Positions 1 to 7,550 of a stretch of DNA of 14,444 nt are shown piece after piece. A program made the translations under genes and the position numbers. The stretch comes from Syntrophomonadaceae bacterium (GTDB lineage: Bacteria > Bacillota > Dethiobacteria > DTU022). Under the pieces are notes generated by a model that was not told where the DNA came from, ran no database searches, and was given only the letters and a program-made list of their open reading frames with translations. The stretch is taken from the NCBI GenBank assembly GCA_007129055.1, contig SKWE01000245.1, forward strand, positions 1 through 14,444, given 5' to 3'. Each line of letters begins with the position of its first letter. The first letter of the stretch is position 1.

Positions 1-2
1 TC

Positions 3-281
3 AAACTGTTAAAAGGACTGGTCCTTGCCGGTCAAAAACGTAACATCCCGCTATCGCGCTGGGAAGAGCTTGTTGAAAGCCTGGAGCAGAACTTGCGAAA
101 TAACTATATAAAAGAGGTTCCTGCAGATAAAATTGGCGATCTGGTGCTTGAAGAGCTGCGCAATATAGATGAAGTTGCCTATGTCCGCTTTGCATCGGTT
201 TTTCGCCAGTTTCCCGATGTTGAAACTTTCAAAACTGAACTGGAATCAATGTTAAAGAATAAAAAGAAAGGGGTTTTTTAG
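3..281 (+). CDS. nrdR: Transcriptional repressor NrdR, C-terminal part (5' end outside window)
   Basis: NrdR binds ATP or dATP through an ATP-cone domain and represses ribonucleotide reductase operons by binding NrdR boxes. The open frame runs from the window edge to TAG at 279-281 and gives 92 codons. Family proteins are about 150 residues, so the N-terminal zinc ribbon and the start of the ATP cone lie upstream. Visible family signatures are a basic ATP-cone segment (KLLKGLVLAGQKR), the EVPADKIGDLVLEEL helix and the hallmark VAYVRFASVFRQF. The TTG at 93 is an internal leucine codon, not the start. The stop codon directly abuts the nrdD start, so repressor and target are probably co-transcribed, which suggests feedback control. 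The promoter and NrdR boxes would be upstream of the window. Confidence 0.93.
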   Translation, partial: KLLKGLVLAGQKRNIPLSRWEELVESLEQNLRNNYIKEVPADKIGDLVLEELRNIDEVAYVRFASVFRQFPDVETFKTELESMLKNKKKGVF

Positions 282-3200
282 GTGGGAGATGCAGCTGAAG
301 GGGCTAATAAAGCTAATCTTCAAAAGGCAAACTCGGTTTTCAGGGAGATTCGCAAACGAGACGGACGGGTAGTTCCTTTCGATGCGGAAAAAATTACAGA
401 TGCTATTTTTAAAGCAGCAGAGGCAGTAGGGGGCAGCAACCGTGAAATAGCCGAAAGGTTAACCGGGCAGGTTATAAAAAGTGTCATGGAAATTGTGCAC
501 AGCGGGGTTATCCCCTCTGTTGAGCAGGTCCAGGATGCAGTTGAAATTACTCTCATTGAAAATGGTCATGCCCGGACAGCAAAAGCATATATCCTCTATC
601 GCGATCGGCGCACCCGGATTCGCGATGGTAAATCCGAGTTGATGGATGTAGTAAAAGATATCCTTATCGAAACCAGCCGGGAAAACGCCAATGTAAACAA
701 CTCACCGTCAGCCAAAATGCTGCAAATAGCCATGGCTGCCAGTAAACAGTACTATTTAAGCAACCTGCTGCCGGAAGAATATGCCCGGGCCCATGATGAC
801 GGATTTATGCATATCCATGACCTCGATTATTACAGCAAAACCCTGAACTGCTTGCAAATAGATCTCTCCCGCCTGCTTCAAAGCGGTTTTAACACCGGTT
901 ACGGTTATATCCGGCCGCCCAAGCGTATAGCTTCGGCAGCCGCCCAGGCGGCAATTATTCTGCAGAGCAACCAGAATGACATGTTTGGCGGACAAAGCTT
1001 CCCCCATTTTGATCGCAGCATGGGCGAGGTAATACGTAATTTGAAGAACAAACCGCAATATGAAGAAGTTTACCAGGCAATGGAAGGCCTGATCTACAAC
1101 CTGAATACGATGCACTCTTTGAGCGGACATGAGCGGATTTGGATTTATGATCGTCAAAAAGAAGACTTTTCTGCGATCACTATGGCTGACTTCGATCGAA
1201 TATTTGAACCGGACCGTTACATGGCCTTAAGCATTAACTATAAAACAGGGGATACAGAACTTAAAGATGTCACAGCTTCATTTAAACACAAGAATGTACA
1301 CAAGCTATTAAGTGTAAAACTGAAATCGGGTCAAAAAGTATCGGTAACCGATAACCACTCTATGATTACAATTGGAGAAGAAGGTTCTCTAACCACTTCT
1401 CCCCCGGCATGGCTTAAGCGCGCGTTGTTACCGAGAATGCTTTGCCTGTCAAAGGATAACATCAGTTTTAACCTCAGCAGGTATCCCCATTCCCGTAAAT
1501 ACCAGGTAACCAAACTGAAACTTACACCCTCTCTGGCTAAATTAATGGGCCTTTATGTTGCCGAGGGCTCTGTTGACGGTTCAACTATTCAATTGGCCCT
1601 TTTTGATCCTGAGCTGGAATTAGAGGCAGAAAAACTTTTAAAAGCCGTTAACCCCAAATTTTCAGTCCGCATGAGAACATATAATGGCAAAAAAAGGGAT
1701 CTTGCCTGCAACGTGGGCAGGCAGTTTGCGGCATTCTTGGCTGATAAGTGCGGCCGCGGGGCGATCAACAAAAAAGTTCCTACCGAGCTCTTCTTTGCGT
1801 CTGCCGAGATAGTTCGCTCTTTTTTGGATGGATACCTCTCTGGCGATGCAACAGTTGGTTCCAACCGCGTGGTGGCAGGAACTATATCAAAAAGCTTGCA
1901 GGAGGGCTTACAGCTTCTCTTTCATAAAATGGGTATACCGGTTTCCCTGCGCGATGAAATGCCTGTGTCCCAATTTGCCCGGGTGAATGAAAGGCGGCTA
2001 ATTAGCGTGGGAGGCAGTTACTGTCATAAATTAGCTCTCAGCTCGGATAAAGGACGTAAACTGGCAGGCCTTGCAGAGATAGAAGGAGAGCAAACACCTT
2101 ATGATTATGAGTTCTTAAGGCCCCTGATCAAGGAAGTGTATGGTGTATATTGTGAAAATGCCTGTTATTATAGAATTAAACCGGAATATATTGAAAAAAC
2201 AATTCAGGATTTAAAGACGCGAATTCTTAACAAAGAAGAGAAGCGATTGATAGAAAAACTCAGCGAAGATGTTTTTTGGTTCGAGACAGTCAAAGAAGTA
2301 ATACCTTCTGTTGGGACAACCGCCAGGTATCACCTGGCAAAAATAGCTAAGGCAAAATCCTTGCCTCGTTTCAGCAAGTATCTGCCAGTTTATTTTTCTT
2401 ATAAAGACATGCTCAAAAGGTTTTTCTTGCCCGAAACTGTTGTGGAAAAAAGCGGAAGTAGAATCAGCAACTGCTGTAAATCACCACATATGGTTATGGC
2501 CTGGGCTAAAAAAGTTCTGGCACAGAATGAAAAAATGCTTTCGCTTCTTGAAACTCTTCAGCGGGCTCAAAAAGTATGGCCAATTCAGATTCGATCCGTA
2601 ACTGTTGAGCCCTACGAACCTTACGTCTATGACATTTCGGTGGCCGAAAATGAAAACTTTCTTACAGCAGAAGGAATATTTGTTCATAACTCACGGGCGG
2701 GGGCACAGGTACCCTTCAGTTCGATTAACTTTGGAACGGATATAACTGAAGAGGGCCGTATGATTACCAGGGCTATCCTGGAAGCATTCAAGCGCGGCCT
2801 GGGGCGTGGTGAAAGCCCCATCTTTCCCAACCTTGTCTTTCGGATCAAGGAAGGTGTCAATTTTAACGAGGAAGATCCCAATTATGATCTTTATCGCCTG
2901 GCCCTGGAAGTGGCAGCGCGCAGGATGAATCCTACCTTCAGCTTTATGGATACAAGTTACAACAAAGCTTATGGTGATGAGGTGTCATACATGGGCTGCA
3001 GGACAAGGGTTATTGCCAACAGGCATGGTCCCGAGGTATCAGCAGGGCGCGGCAACATTGCTCCTGTTACCCTGAACCTGCCCCGCCTGGCCCTGGAGTG
3101 CAGGGGACAGCAAGAGCTGTTTTATGTCCAGCTTGATCGCCTGATGCGGACAGCAGCAAGGCAGCTCCTGCATCGTTTTGAAGTTCTTGCCAGGTTGAGG

Positions 3201-3950
3201 GTTTGCGATCTGCCTTTCCTGATGGGGCAGCAGCTTTATCTTGACTCTGATAAGCTTTCGGCTGAAGATTCGATCAGGGAAGTTATAAAACACGGTACAC
3301 TGGCAATCGGTTTTATCGGTCTGGCAGAAACACTGCAGCTATTGCTGGGCAAACACCATGGTGAAGATGAAGAAGCCCTGAATTTGGGATTGAAAATAGT
3401 AGATCACATGCGGCGGCGTGCAGATAGCTATGCCGATGAATACGATCTTAACTTCGTGCTAGTTGCCACACCGGCCGAAGGTCTTGCCGGACGCTTTGTG
3501 GCAATGGATCGTGAACGTTACGGGACTATACCCGGGGTAACAGATAAAGAATATTACACAAACTCTTTTCATATCCCGGTTTTTTACGCCATGTCCATAC
3601 ACGATAAAATATCAGCAGAGGGCCGTTTTCATGCCCTTTGTAATGCCGGGCATATCAGTTATACAGAACTGGAAGCTCCTCCTGTCCATAACCTTGATGC
3701 AGTTGACCGGATCATCAGGACCATGGCTGCTTCTGATGTAGGCTACGGGGGGATTAACTATCCCCTTGACGAATGCCGGAGCTGTTCGCACTGCGGTGTT
3801 TTTGACTCACACTGCCCGGAATGCGAGAGTCCGGATATCAGGAGAATTCGCCGGATAACCGGTTATCTCTCCACTGACGATCGTTTTAACGGGGCAAAAC
3901 TGAAGGAACTGCAGGACAGGAAAGTCCATTTTGCGAACGGTACAGAATAA
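282..3950 (+). CDS. nrdD: Anaerobic (class III) ribonucleoside-triphosphate reductase NrdD, interrupted by an intein
   Basis: NrdD reduces ribonucleoside triphosphates to dNTPs in the cytoplasm with a glycyl radical installed by NrdG. The 1222-residue precursor comprises an ATP-cone allosteric domain (about 20-115), the N-terminal half of the catalytic barrel (C190 in NCLQID, the expected first active-site cysteine), an intein (279-803), and the C-terminal half. In the latter, MGC at 904-906 gives the second active-site cysteine, followed by GRGN and NLPRLAL. The end carries a Zn site (C1168, C1171, C1178, C1181) and the glycyl-radical loop RRITGYL with G1194. Without the intein it is 697 residues, normal for the family. 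The GTG start at 282 directly follows the nrdR stop and has AAAGGGG at 267-273, 8 nt upstream. The stop overlaps nrdG (TAATG). No frameshift is visible. Confidence 0.97.
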   Translation: MGDAAEGANKANLQKANSVFREIRKRDGRVVPFDAEKITDAIFKAAEAVGGSNREIAERLTGQVIKSVMEIVHSGVIPSVEQVQDAVEITLIENGHARTAKAYILYRDRRTRIRDGKSELMDVVKDILIETSRENANVNNSPSAKMLQIAMAASKQYYLSNLLPEEYARAHDDGFMHIHDLDYYSKTLNCLQIDLSRLLQSGFNTGYGYIRPPKRIASAAAQAAIILQSNQNDMFGGQSFPHFDRSMGEVIRNLKNKPQYEEVYQAMEGLIYNLNTMHSLSGHERIWIYDRQKEDFSAITMADFDRIFEPDRYMALSINYKTGDTELKDVTASFKHKNVHKLLSVKLKSGQKVSVTDNHSMITIGEEGSLTTSPPAWLKRALLPRMLCLSKDNISFNLSRYPHSRKYQVTKLKLTPSLAKLMGLYVAEGSVDGSTIQLALFDPELELEAEKLLKAVNPKFSVRMRTYNGKKRDLACNVGRQFAAFLADKCGRGAINKKVPTELFFASAEIVRSFLDGYLSGDATVGSNRVVAGTISKSLQEGLQLLFHKMGIPVSLRDEMPVSQFARVNERRLISVGGSYCHKLALSSDKGRKLAGLAEIEGEQTPYDYEFLRPLIKEVYGVYCENACYYRIKPEYIEKTIQDLKTRILNKEEKRLIEKLSEDVFWFETVKEVIPSVGTTARYHLAKIAKAKSLPRFSKYLPVYFSYKDMLKRFFLPETVVEKSGSRISNCCKSPHMVMAWAKKVLAQNEKMLSLLETLQRAQKVWPIQIRSVTVEPYEPYVYDISVAENENFLTAEGIFVHNSRAGAQVPFSSINFGTDITEEGRMITRAILEAFKRGLGRGESPIFPNLVFRIKEGVNFNEEDPNYDLYRLALEVAARRMNPTFSFMDTSYNKAYGDEVSYMGCRTRVIANRHGPEVSAGRGNIAPVTLNLPRLALECRGQQELFYVQLDRLMRTAARQLLHRFEVLARLRVCDLPFLMGQQLYLDSDKLSAEDSIREVIKHGTLAIGFIGLAETLQLLLGKHHGEDEEALNLGLKIVDHMRRRADSYADEYDLNFVLVATPAEGLAGRFVAMDRERYGTIPGVTDKEYYTNSFHIPVFYAMSIHDKISAEGRFHALCNAGHISYTELEAPPVHNLDAVDRIIRTMAASDVGYGGINYPLDECRSCSHCGVFDSHCPECESPDIRRIRRITGYLSTDDRFNGAKLKELQDRKVHFANGTE
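1116..2690 (+). mobile_element. In-frame LAGLIDADG intein within NrdD (525 aa)
   Basis: This segment has the full set of intein blocks and no counterpart in NrdD. Block A starts at Ser279 (SLSGHERIWIYD). Block B has T356-D357-N358-H359. Two LAGLIDADG-like helices follow: LMGLYVAEG (421-429, acidic E428) and FLDGYLSGD (514-522, acidic D522). Block F is YVYDISVAENENFL, and block G is FVHN with H802-N803 followed by Ser804. Removing codons 279-803 joins NTMH to SRAGAQVPFSS, an uninterrupted and typical NrdD sequence, so both junctions can be set exactly. The nucleophiles are Ser at position 1 and Ser at +1, with the usual penultimate His and terminal Asn. The family excises itself after translation; the endonuclease domain would cut intein-free nrdD alleles and spread the element. 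Both key acidic residues are present, so it may be active. Splicing and cutting are inferred, not shown. Confidence 0.95.
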
Positions 3951-4459
3951 TGCTAGCCAGGCTGGCAGGAATTCAGAAAGACACAATAGTTGATGGCCCT
4001 GGGATTCGTTTGTCCTTATACTTCCAGGGCTGTTCGCATTGCTGCCCGGGCTGCCATAACCCGGAAACCCATGATCCTGCCGGGGGTAGCAGCTTTTCAA
4101 CAGGGGAACTGTTAAGCCTGGTAGATAACTGCCCGGGGATTGACGGGGTTACTCTTTCCGGCGGCGAACCCTTCGAGCAGGCTGCAGCAGCAGCGACGAT
4201 GGCTGCGGCAATAGAGGAACGCGCGCTTAACCTGGTACTTTACAGCGGTTACTACTTCGAAGAACTTCTGGCGAAAAGTATAAAAGATCACCACGTTAAA
4301 GCCCTGTTAAAATCAGGGTGGCTGCTAATAGACGGCCCATTTATTGAAGAGGAAAAAGATTTAACCTTAGCCTTCAGGGGATCGCGAAATCAAAGGTTGA
4401 TTGACCTGCCCCGTTCCATGGCAGCATCAGTGCCGGTTATATTTGAAAGAAAACTGTAA
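3950..4459 (+). CDS. nrdG: Anaerobic ribonucleotide reductase-activating protein NrdG (radical SAM)
   Basis: NrdG uses a [4Fe-4S] cluster to cleave S-adenosylmethionine and generate the glycyl radical on NrdD. The 169-residue protein has the expected short length. Its N-terminus carries IVDGPGIRLSLYFQGC followed by the radical-SAM CX3CX2C motif in CSHCCPGCHNPETHD, and then the SAM-binding GGEPFEQ motif (SGGEPF) near residue 70. The ATG overlaps the last base of the nrdD stop (TAATG) and no strong ribosome site is seen, so translation is probably coupled to nrdD. Together with nrdR and nrdD it forms a self-contained anaerobic reductase operon. No unusual residue was noticed. Confidence 0.95.
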   Translation: MLARLAGIQKDTIVDGPGIRLSLYFQGCSHCCPGCHNPETHDPAGGSSFSTGELLSLVDNCPGIDGVTLSGGEPFEQAAAAATMAAAIEERALNLVLYSGYYFEELLAKSIKDHHVKALLKSGWLLIDGPFIEEEKDLTLAFRGSRNQRLIDLPRSMAASVPVIFERKL

Positions 4460-4473
4460 GATGTTCGGTAAAC

Positions 4474-4478
4474 AGGAG
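4474..4478 (+). promoter_or_regulatory. Shine-Dalgarno AGGAG upstream of pgeF, suggesting a non-ATG start
   Basis: AGGAG lies 6 nt before an in-frame CTG (4485) and 9 nt before an in-frame ATT (4488), but 33 nt before the ATG at 4512. The ATG at 4512 has no ribosome site of its own. An in-frame TGA at 4482-4484 limits any extension to these codons. Confidence 0.5.
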
Positions 4479-4511
4479 TGATGACTGATTAACCTGGTAC
4501 AGCATGATAAG

Positions 4512-5312
4512 ATGCCCTTTCTTCAATCAGCGCTGCTAAAGAAAAGCGGCCTGGTTGACCATGCTTTTTCTACCCGGATCGGGGGCGTTAGTTCCGGTGC
4601 TATGGCTACCCTGAATATGGCTTTTCATACAGGAGACGATCAGGGCAGGGTTATTGAAAACAGGCGTCGCTTTTTTGGCCACTTTAAGCATGGCTGGGAA
4701 GGGATAGTATCTTCAATCCAGGTTCATGGCCATGATTATAAGGTGGTGGATCATACAAATCGTGGTGAAGGAGCGCAACCCTCAAGCGCAAAATATGAAT
4801 GTGATGCCCTGGTTACTGAAGAACCTGGATTACCCATTACTGCATATTCCGCAGATTGTATGCTCATCTATTTTTTGGCCTGGGACAAATCGCTCGTAGC
4901 CCTGGCTCACGCCGGATGGCGTGGAACGCTCGGCGGAATTGGAACAAAGGTTGTCAACTATTTTGAACAGAAAAGGCATGTAGATGCTGCTGGCATCGTG
5001 GCTGTTTTCAGCCCTTCAATTTGTAAAAAATGTTATACTGTTGATGATACAGTTGCAATGCAATTCCGGGCAGCGGGTTATAACGAAAACAAATATCTTG
5101 AACAGGTTGCCCCGAACCGGTGGCGGCTTGATCTGTCAGCTGTTAATTATGCGCAACTGCTTGCAGCCGGTTTAAAAGTTGAGAATATAGAAAGCGACAA
5201 ATTTTGCACATCATGTAATCCGGATTTGTTTTATTCATACAGGCGCGACCGGGGAGAAACGGGAAGAATGCTTGGTTTTATAGCCCTGAAGCAAGAACCG
5301 GAGGAAATATAG
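4512..5312 (+). CDS. pgeF: Peptidoglycan editing factor / purine nucleoside phosphorylase-like protein (YlmD, YfiH, LACC1 family)
   Basis: This is a member of the DUF152 (Cu-oxidase_4) family. Known members act on purine nucleosides or, in E. coli, remove wrong residues from peptidoglycan precursors. Family motifs are present in order: HAFSTRIGGVSSG (17-29), QVHGHD with H72, SADC with C116, AHAGWRGT with H133, CKKCY (171-175) and the C-terminal YSYRRDRGETGR. H72, C116 and H133 match the usual metal-site triad. The ATG at 4512 gives 266 residues, but relatives usually have about eight more residues before the PFL segment, and the upstream codons INLVQHDK fit that pattern. The true start may therefore be CTG 4485 or ATT 4488. 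The next gene begins one base after the TAG. Position before yggS is typical of Bacillota (ylmD-ylmE). Confidence 0.92.
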   Translation: MPFLQSALLKKSGLVDHAFSTRIGGVSSGAMATLNMAFHTGDDQGRVIENRRRFFGHFKHGWEGIVSSIQVHGHDYKVVDHTNRGEGAQPSSAKYECDALVTEEPGLPITAYSADCMLIYFLAWDKSLVALAHAGWRGTLGGIGTKVVNYFEQKRHVDAAGIVAVFSPSICKKCYTVDDTVAMQFRAAGYNENKYLEQVAPNRWRLDLSAVNYAQLLAAGLKVENIESDKFCTSCNPDLFYSYRRDRGETGRMLGFIALKQEPEEI

Positions 5313-5313
5313 G

Positions 5314-6513
5314 TTGAGTAAAAAGGGTAAAAAGGCAAATAGACAGGGACTCAGAGTTTTAAAGGGAGAAGGCAAACGCTTTAGTTTTAACAGTATTAAG
5401 CAGGCAATAGTATTTTATATCCTGCTGCTCCTGGCCCTGGTAGTGCTTGTTCAACTTGGCTATCACTGGGTGGGAGAGCAATTCTTAGCCTGGCGCTTAC
5501 AGGTTATAGAAGCAGAGCCGGGTGTTATGGTCCAGGAAGTTTCAGTTGAAGGTACAGTAACCAGGATTGAAGAGGTTATTGAATCACCGGTCAATGGAAT
5601 GGTTTTGCACCTGGCGGAACCGGGAGAAAGGATATCGATAGGCACCGAATTAGCTACAATAGGCGTATTAACGCCGGCAGAAATGAGTTTATTGGAAGGT
5701 TCGGAAGACGAAGAGCCTGACCAGGAACTGTGGGATTTACTGCTCTCTTACTGGCAAGATATTTTTCCCTCTGAATACGAAAATATCCTGGAGGGTGATG
5801 AAGCAGACGAAGAATTTGATCCTGAAGGTCCGTACACGGGGCCGCATGAAGTTTATTTTGAAAAACCGCCAGACAGCGCTTTCCGGGAGCTGGTAGTATT
5901 GTATAACGAACAGCCTGGCTTTTTATCATATTTCATAGACGGATTTGAAGATGCTGCAGATGCATTTTTTGAAGAAGGTGCGGGTAACGACCTGGAAAAT
6001 ACAGAAGGGGCATATACAATGGAGGGGCAGCTGGTGACAGCGGAGCAGCCGATTATAAAGCTTGTAAACAACTGGCAGTGGTATTACCACCTTACCCTGC
6101 CCTTATATCCGGGCAGCGCACTGGCAGAGCTAAACCACGTGGATATAGAATTCGATTTTGCAGCCGGTGAAACTATCAGGGCAGAACTCTATTTCTCTGA
6201 GATTGATGAAGATAACCGTGAGGTTCGCTTATCTTACCTGGTTAGCAACCAGGTAACCGGTTTTGACCAGGTTCGTTCCAGCGCTTCCACCATAAGCTAC
6301 AACCGCAGGGAAGGTGTGATTATACCGGCGGAAGCTGTTTTTGAAAAAGAGGGAAAGCAGGGTGTATTTTTAAACCGGGGTGGCAGGGTGGTCTTCCAGG
6401 AAATAGGCATTTTAGACCGCCAGGATGAAAATGTAATGGTTGAAGGGCTTAACCCTTACAGTCTTGTTATATCAAGGCCTGAACTGGTTGAAGAGGGCCG
6501 GCGCCTGAATTAA
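5314..6513 (+). CDS. HlyD-like single-pass membrane protein with acidic insertion
   Basis: The exact function is not known. The TTG start has GGAGG 9 nt upstream. The 399-residue protein has a very basic cytoplasmic N-terminus (1-30), one transmembrane helix (about 31-49), then an external part. Residues 76-117 read like the first half of a lipoyl/barrel-sandwich domain of HlyD-type adaptors (VEGTVTRIEEVIESPVNGMV followed by a GERISIGTELATIG turn). Residues about 325-390 resemble the adaptor C-terminal barrel (REGVIIPAEAVFEKEGKQGVFL). Between them, the usual coiled-coil hairpin is replaced by about 120 residues rich in Asp and Glu (121-240). No transporter ATPase or permease gene is next to it. 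HlyD-like genes at this place in the ylm cluster are known from other Clostridia, so a role near the division or wall machinery is possible but inferred. Confidence 0.75.
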   Translation: MSKKGKKANRQGLRVLKGEGKRFSFNSIKQAIVFYILLLLALVVLVQLGYHWVGEQFLAWRLQVIEAEPGVMVQEVSVEGTVTRIEEVIESPVNGMVLHLAEPGERISIGTELATIGVLTPAEMSLLEGSEDEEPDQELWDLLLSYWQDIFPSEYENILEGDEADEEFDPEGPYTGPHEVYFEKPPDSAFRELVVLYNEQPGFLSYFIDGFEDAADAFFEEGAGNDLENTEGAYTMEGQLVTAEQPIIKLVNNWQWYYHLTLPLYPGSALAELNHVDIEFDFAAGETIRAELYFSEIDEDNREVRLSYLVSNQVTGFDQVRSSASTISYNRREGVIIPAEAVFEKEGKQGVFLNRGGRVVFQEIGILDRQDENVMVEGLNPYSLVISRPELVEEGRRLN

Positions 6514-6535
6514 TTAAAGACGGAGAAGAACAATT

Positions 6536-7198
6536 ATGCTAGCCGAAAACTACAAAAAAGTAATGCGGGAAATCGCCCTGGCAGCAGAAAGGGCCGGCCG
6601 TGATCCTGCTGATATAAAGCTGATAGCTGTTACAAAAACGGTGGGCATTGAAGAAGTGCGCCAGGCTGCTGAACTGGGTATAACCGATTTTGGAGAAAAC
6701 AGGGTTCAGGATGCGGAAGAAAAAGTAAAAGCTCTACCGGCTTTAAACTGGCATTTCATCGGTCATTTGCAAAGCAATAAGGCCAGGGATGTTTTGCCCC
6801 ACTATCACTTAATCCATTCACTTGACCGCATTTCCCTGGTTAAGGCACTGCAGCGCTGCGCTGAAAAAGAGGGCAAAGAAGTTGATGTGTTAATCCAGGT
6901 AAATGTTTCAGGGGAAGAAAGCAAGTTTGGTTTAGAGCCGGGTAAACTGCCCGGGTTTATCGAAAAGTTGGCCGGTTATAATCGCATTAATGTAAAAGGT
7001 TTAATGACCATGGCTCCCTTTGTTGATGATCCTGAAGAAACACGCCCCTGGTTCAGGAAACTCCGTGAATTGCGTGATGCAAATGCAAAAACCGGGTTTG
7101 AATTGATCGAACTATCCATGGGAATGACCAATGACTACATTATCGCTGTTGAAGAAGGGGCCACCATGGTCCGCATTGGCAGCGCCCTTTTTTATTGA
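6536..7198 (+). CDS. yggS: PLP homeostasis protein, YggS/YlmE family
   Basis: A cytoplasmic protein that binds pyridoxal 5'-phosphate without known enzymatic activity and keeps PLP and amino-acid/keto-acid pools in balance; the human relative is PLPBP. The 220-residue length is normal. The PLP lysine is K34 in LIAVTKTV. Other family segments are FGENRVQD, WHFIGHLQSNK, IHSLDR, VLIQVNVSGEESKFG and the phosphate-binding end VRIGSALF. The SMGMTNDY segment matches the usual SMGMS.D motif with Thr for Ser. The ATG at 6536 has GGAGAAG at 6522-6528. It follows the HlyD-like gene by 22 bp. In most Bacillota the next gene would be sepF, but here it is yggT. Confidence 0.95.
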   Translation: MLAENYKKVMREIALAAERAGRDPADIKLIAVTKTVGIEEVRQAAELGITDFGENRVQDAEEKVKALPALNWHFIGHLQSNKARDVLPHYHLIHSLDRISLVKALQRCAEKEGKEVDVLIQVNVSGEESKFGLEPGKLPGFIEKLAGYNRINVKGLMTMAPFVDDPEETRPWFRKLRELRDANAKTGFELIELSMGMTNDYIIAVEEGATMVRIGSALFY

Positions 7199-7237
7199 TA
7201 GAATATATCATGGTAATAATACTTTAGATAAAAGCAG

Positions 7238-7534
7238 GTGATCAAAATCAATATTTTAGTCGATGCACTATTAGTTTTTATGCGTCTCTACTACTACATC
7301 TTATTGGCGCGGATTATCATGTCCTGGTTCATGATGAGCGGTAGCGGTGAAGGAAACCCAACCCTTAATACGATCTATCAGTTTGTTTATGGTGTTACAG
7401 AGCCTCTGCTGGCCCCTTTAAGAAGTTTCATACCAAAAATTCCCATGGGGATGGGCTACCTGGATCTTTCTCCCATTATTCTGCTAATCGTGCTGCGCAT
7501 TTTTGAAGCAGCCATTCGTAATCAATTCTATTAA
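7238..7534 (+). CDS. yggT: YggT/YlmG family membrane protein
   Basis: A small integral membrane protein of the YGGT family (98 residues). Bacterial and chloroplast relatives are linked to division, nucleoid or thylakoid organisation, but the biochemical role is not settled. Two hydrophobic segments are seen, about residues 5-32 (with the ARIIMSWF family motif) and 76-93. The loop between carries VTEPLLAPLRSFIP, the most conserved part of the family, and LDLSPIILLIVL begins the second helix. The GTG start at 7238 is uncertain. AGGTGATC (7236-7243) itself looks like a ribosome site, which would point to a start a few codons further on (ATC 7247 or ATT 7253), but no standard codon is available there. 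The gene directly follows yggS where sepF is expected. Confidence 0.9.
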   Translation: MIKINILVDALLVFMRLYYYILLARIIMSWFMMSGSGEGNPTLNTIYQFVYGVTEPLLAPLRSFIPKIPMGMGYLDLSPIILLIVLRIFEAAIRNQFY

Positions 7535-7550
7535 AAAGGGAGACTAATCT

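Noticed and set aside
93..281. A separate 62-residue protein starting at TTG 93
   Set aside because: The same frame is open to the window edge and the upstream residues continue the NrdR ATP cone, so TTG 93 is an internal codon.
1116..2690. Group I or group II intron in nrdD, as known for phage T4 nrdD
   Set aside because: The frame stays open through the whole insertion and the translation has complete intein blocks at both ends, so the insertion is removed at the protein level.
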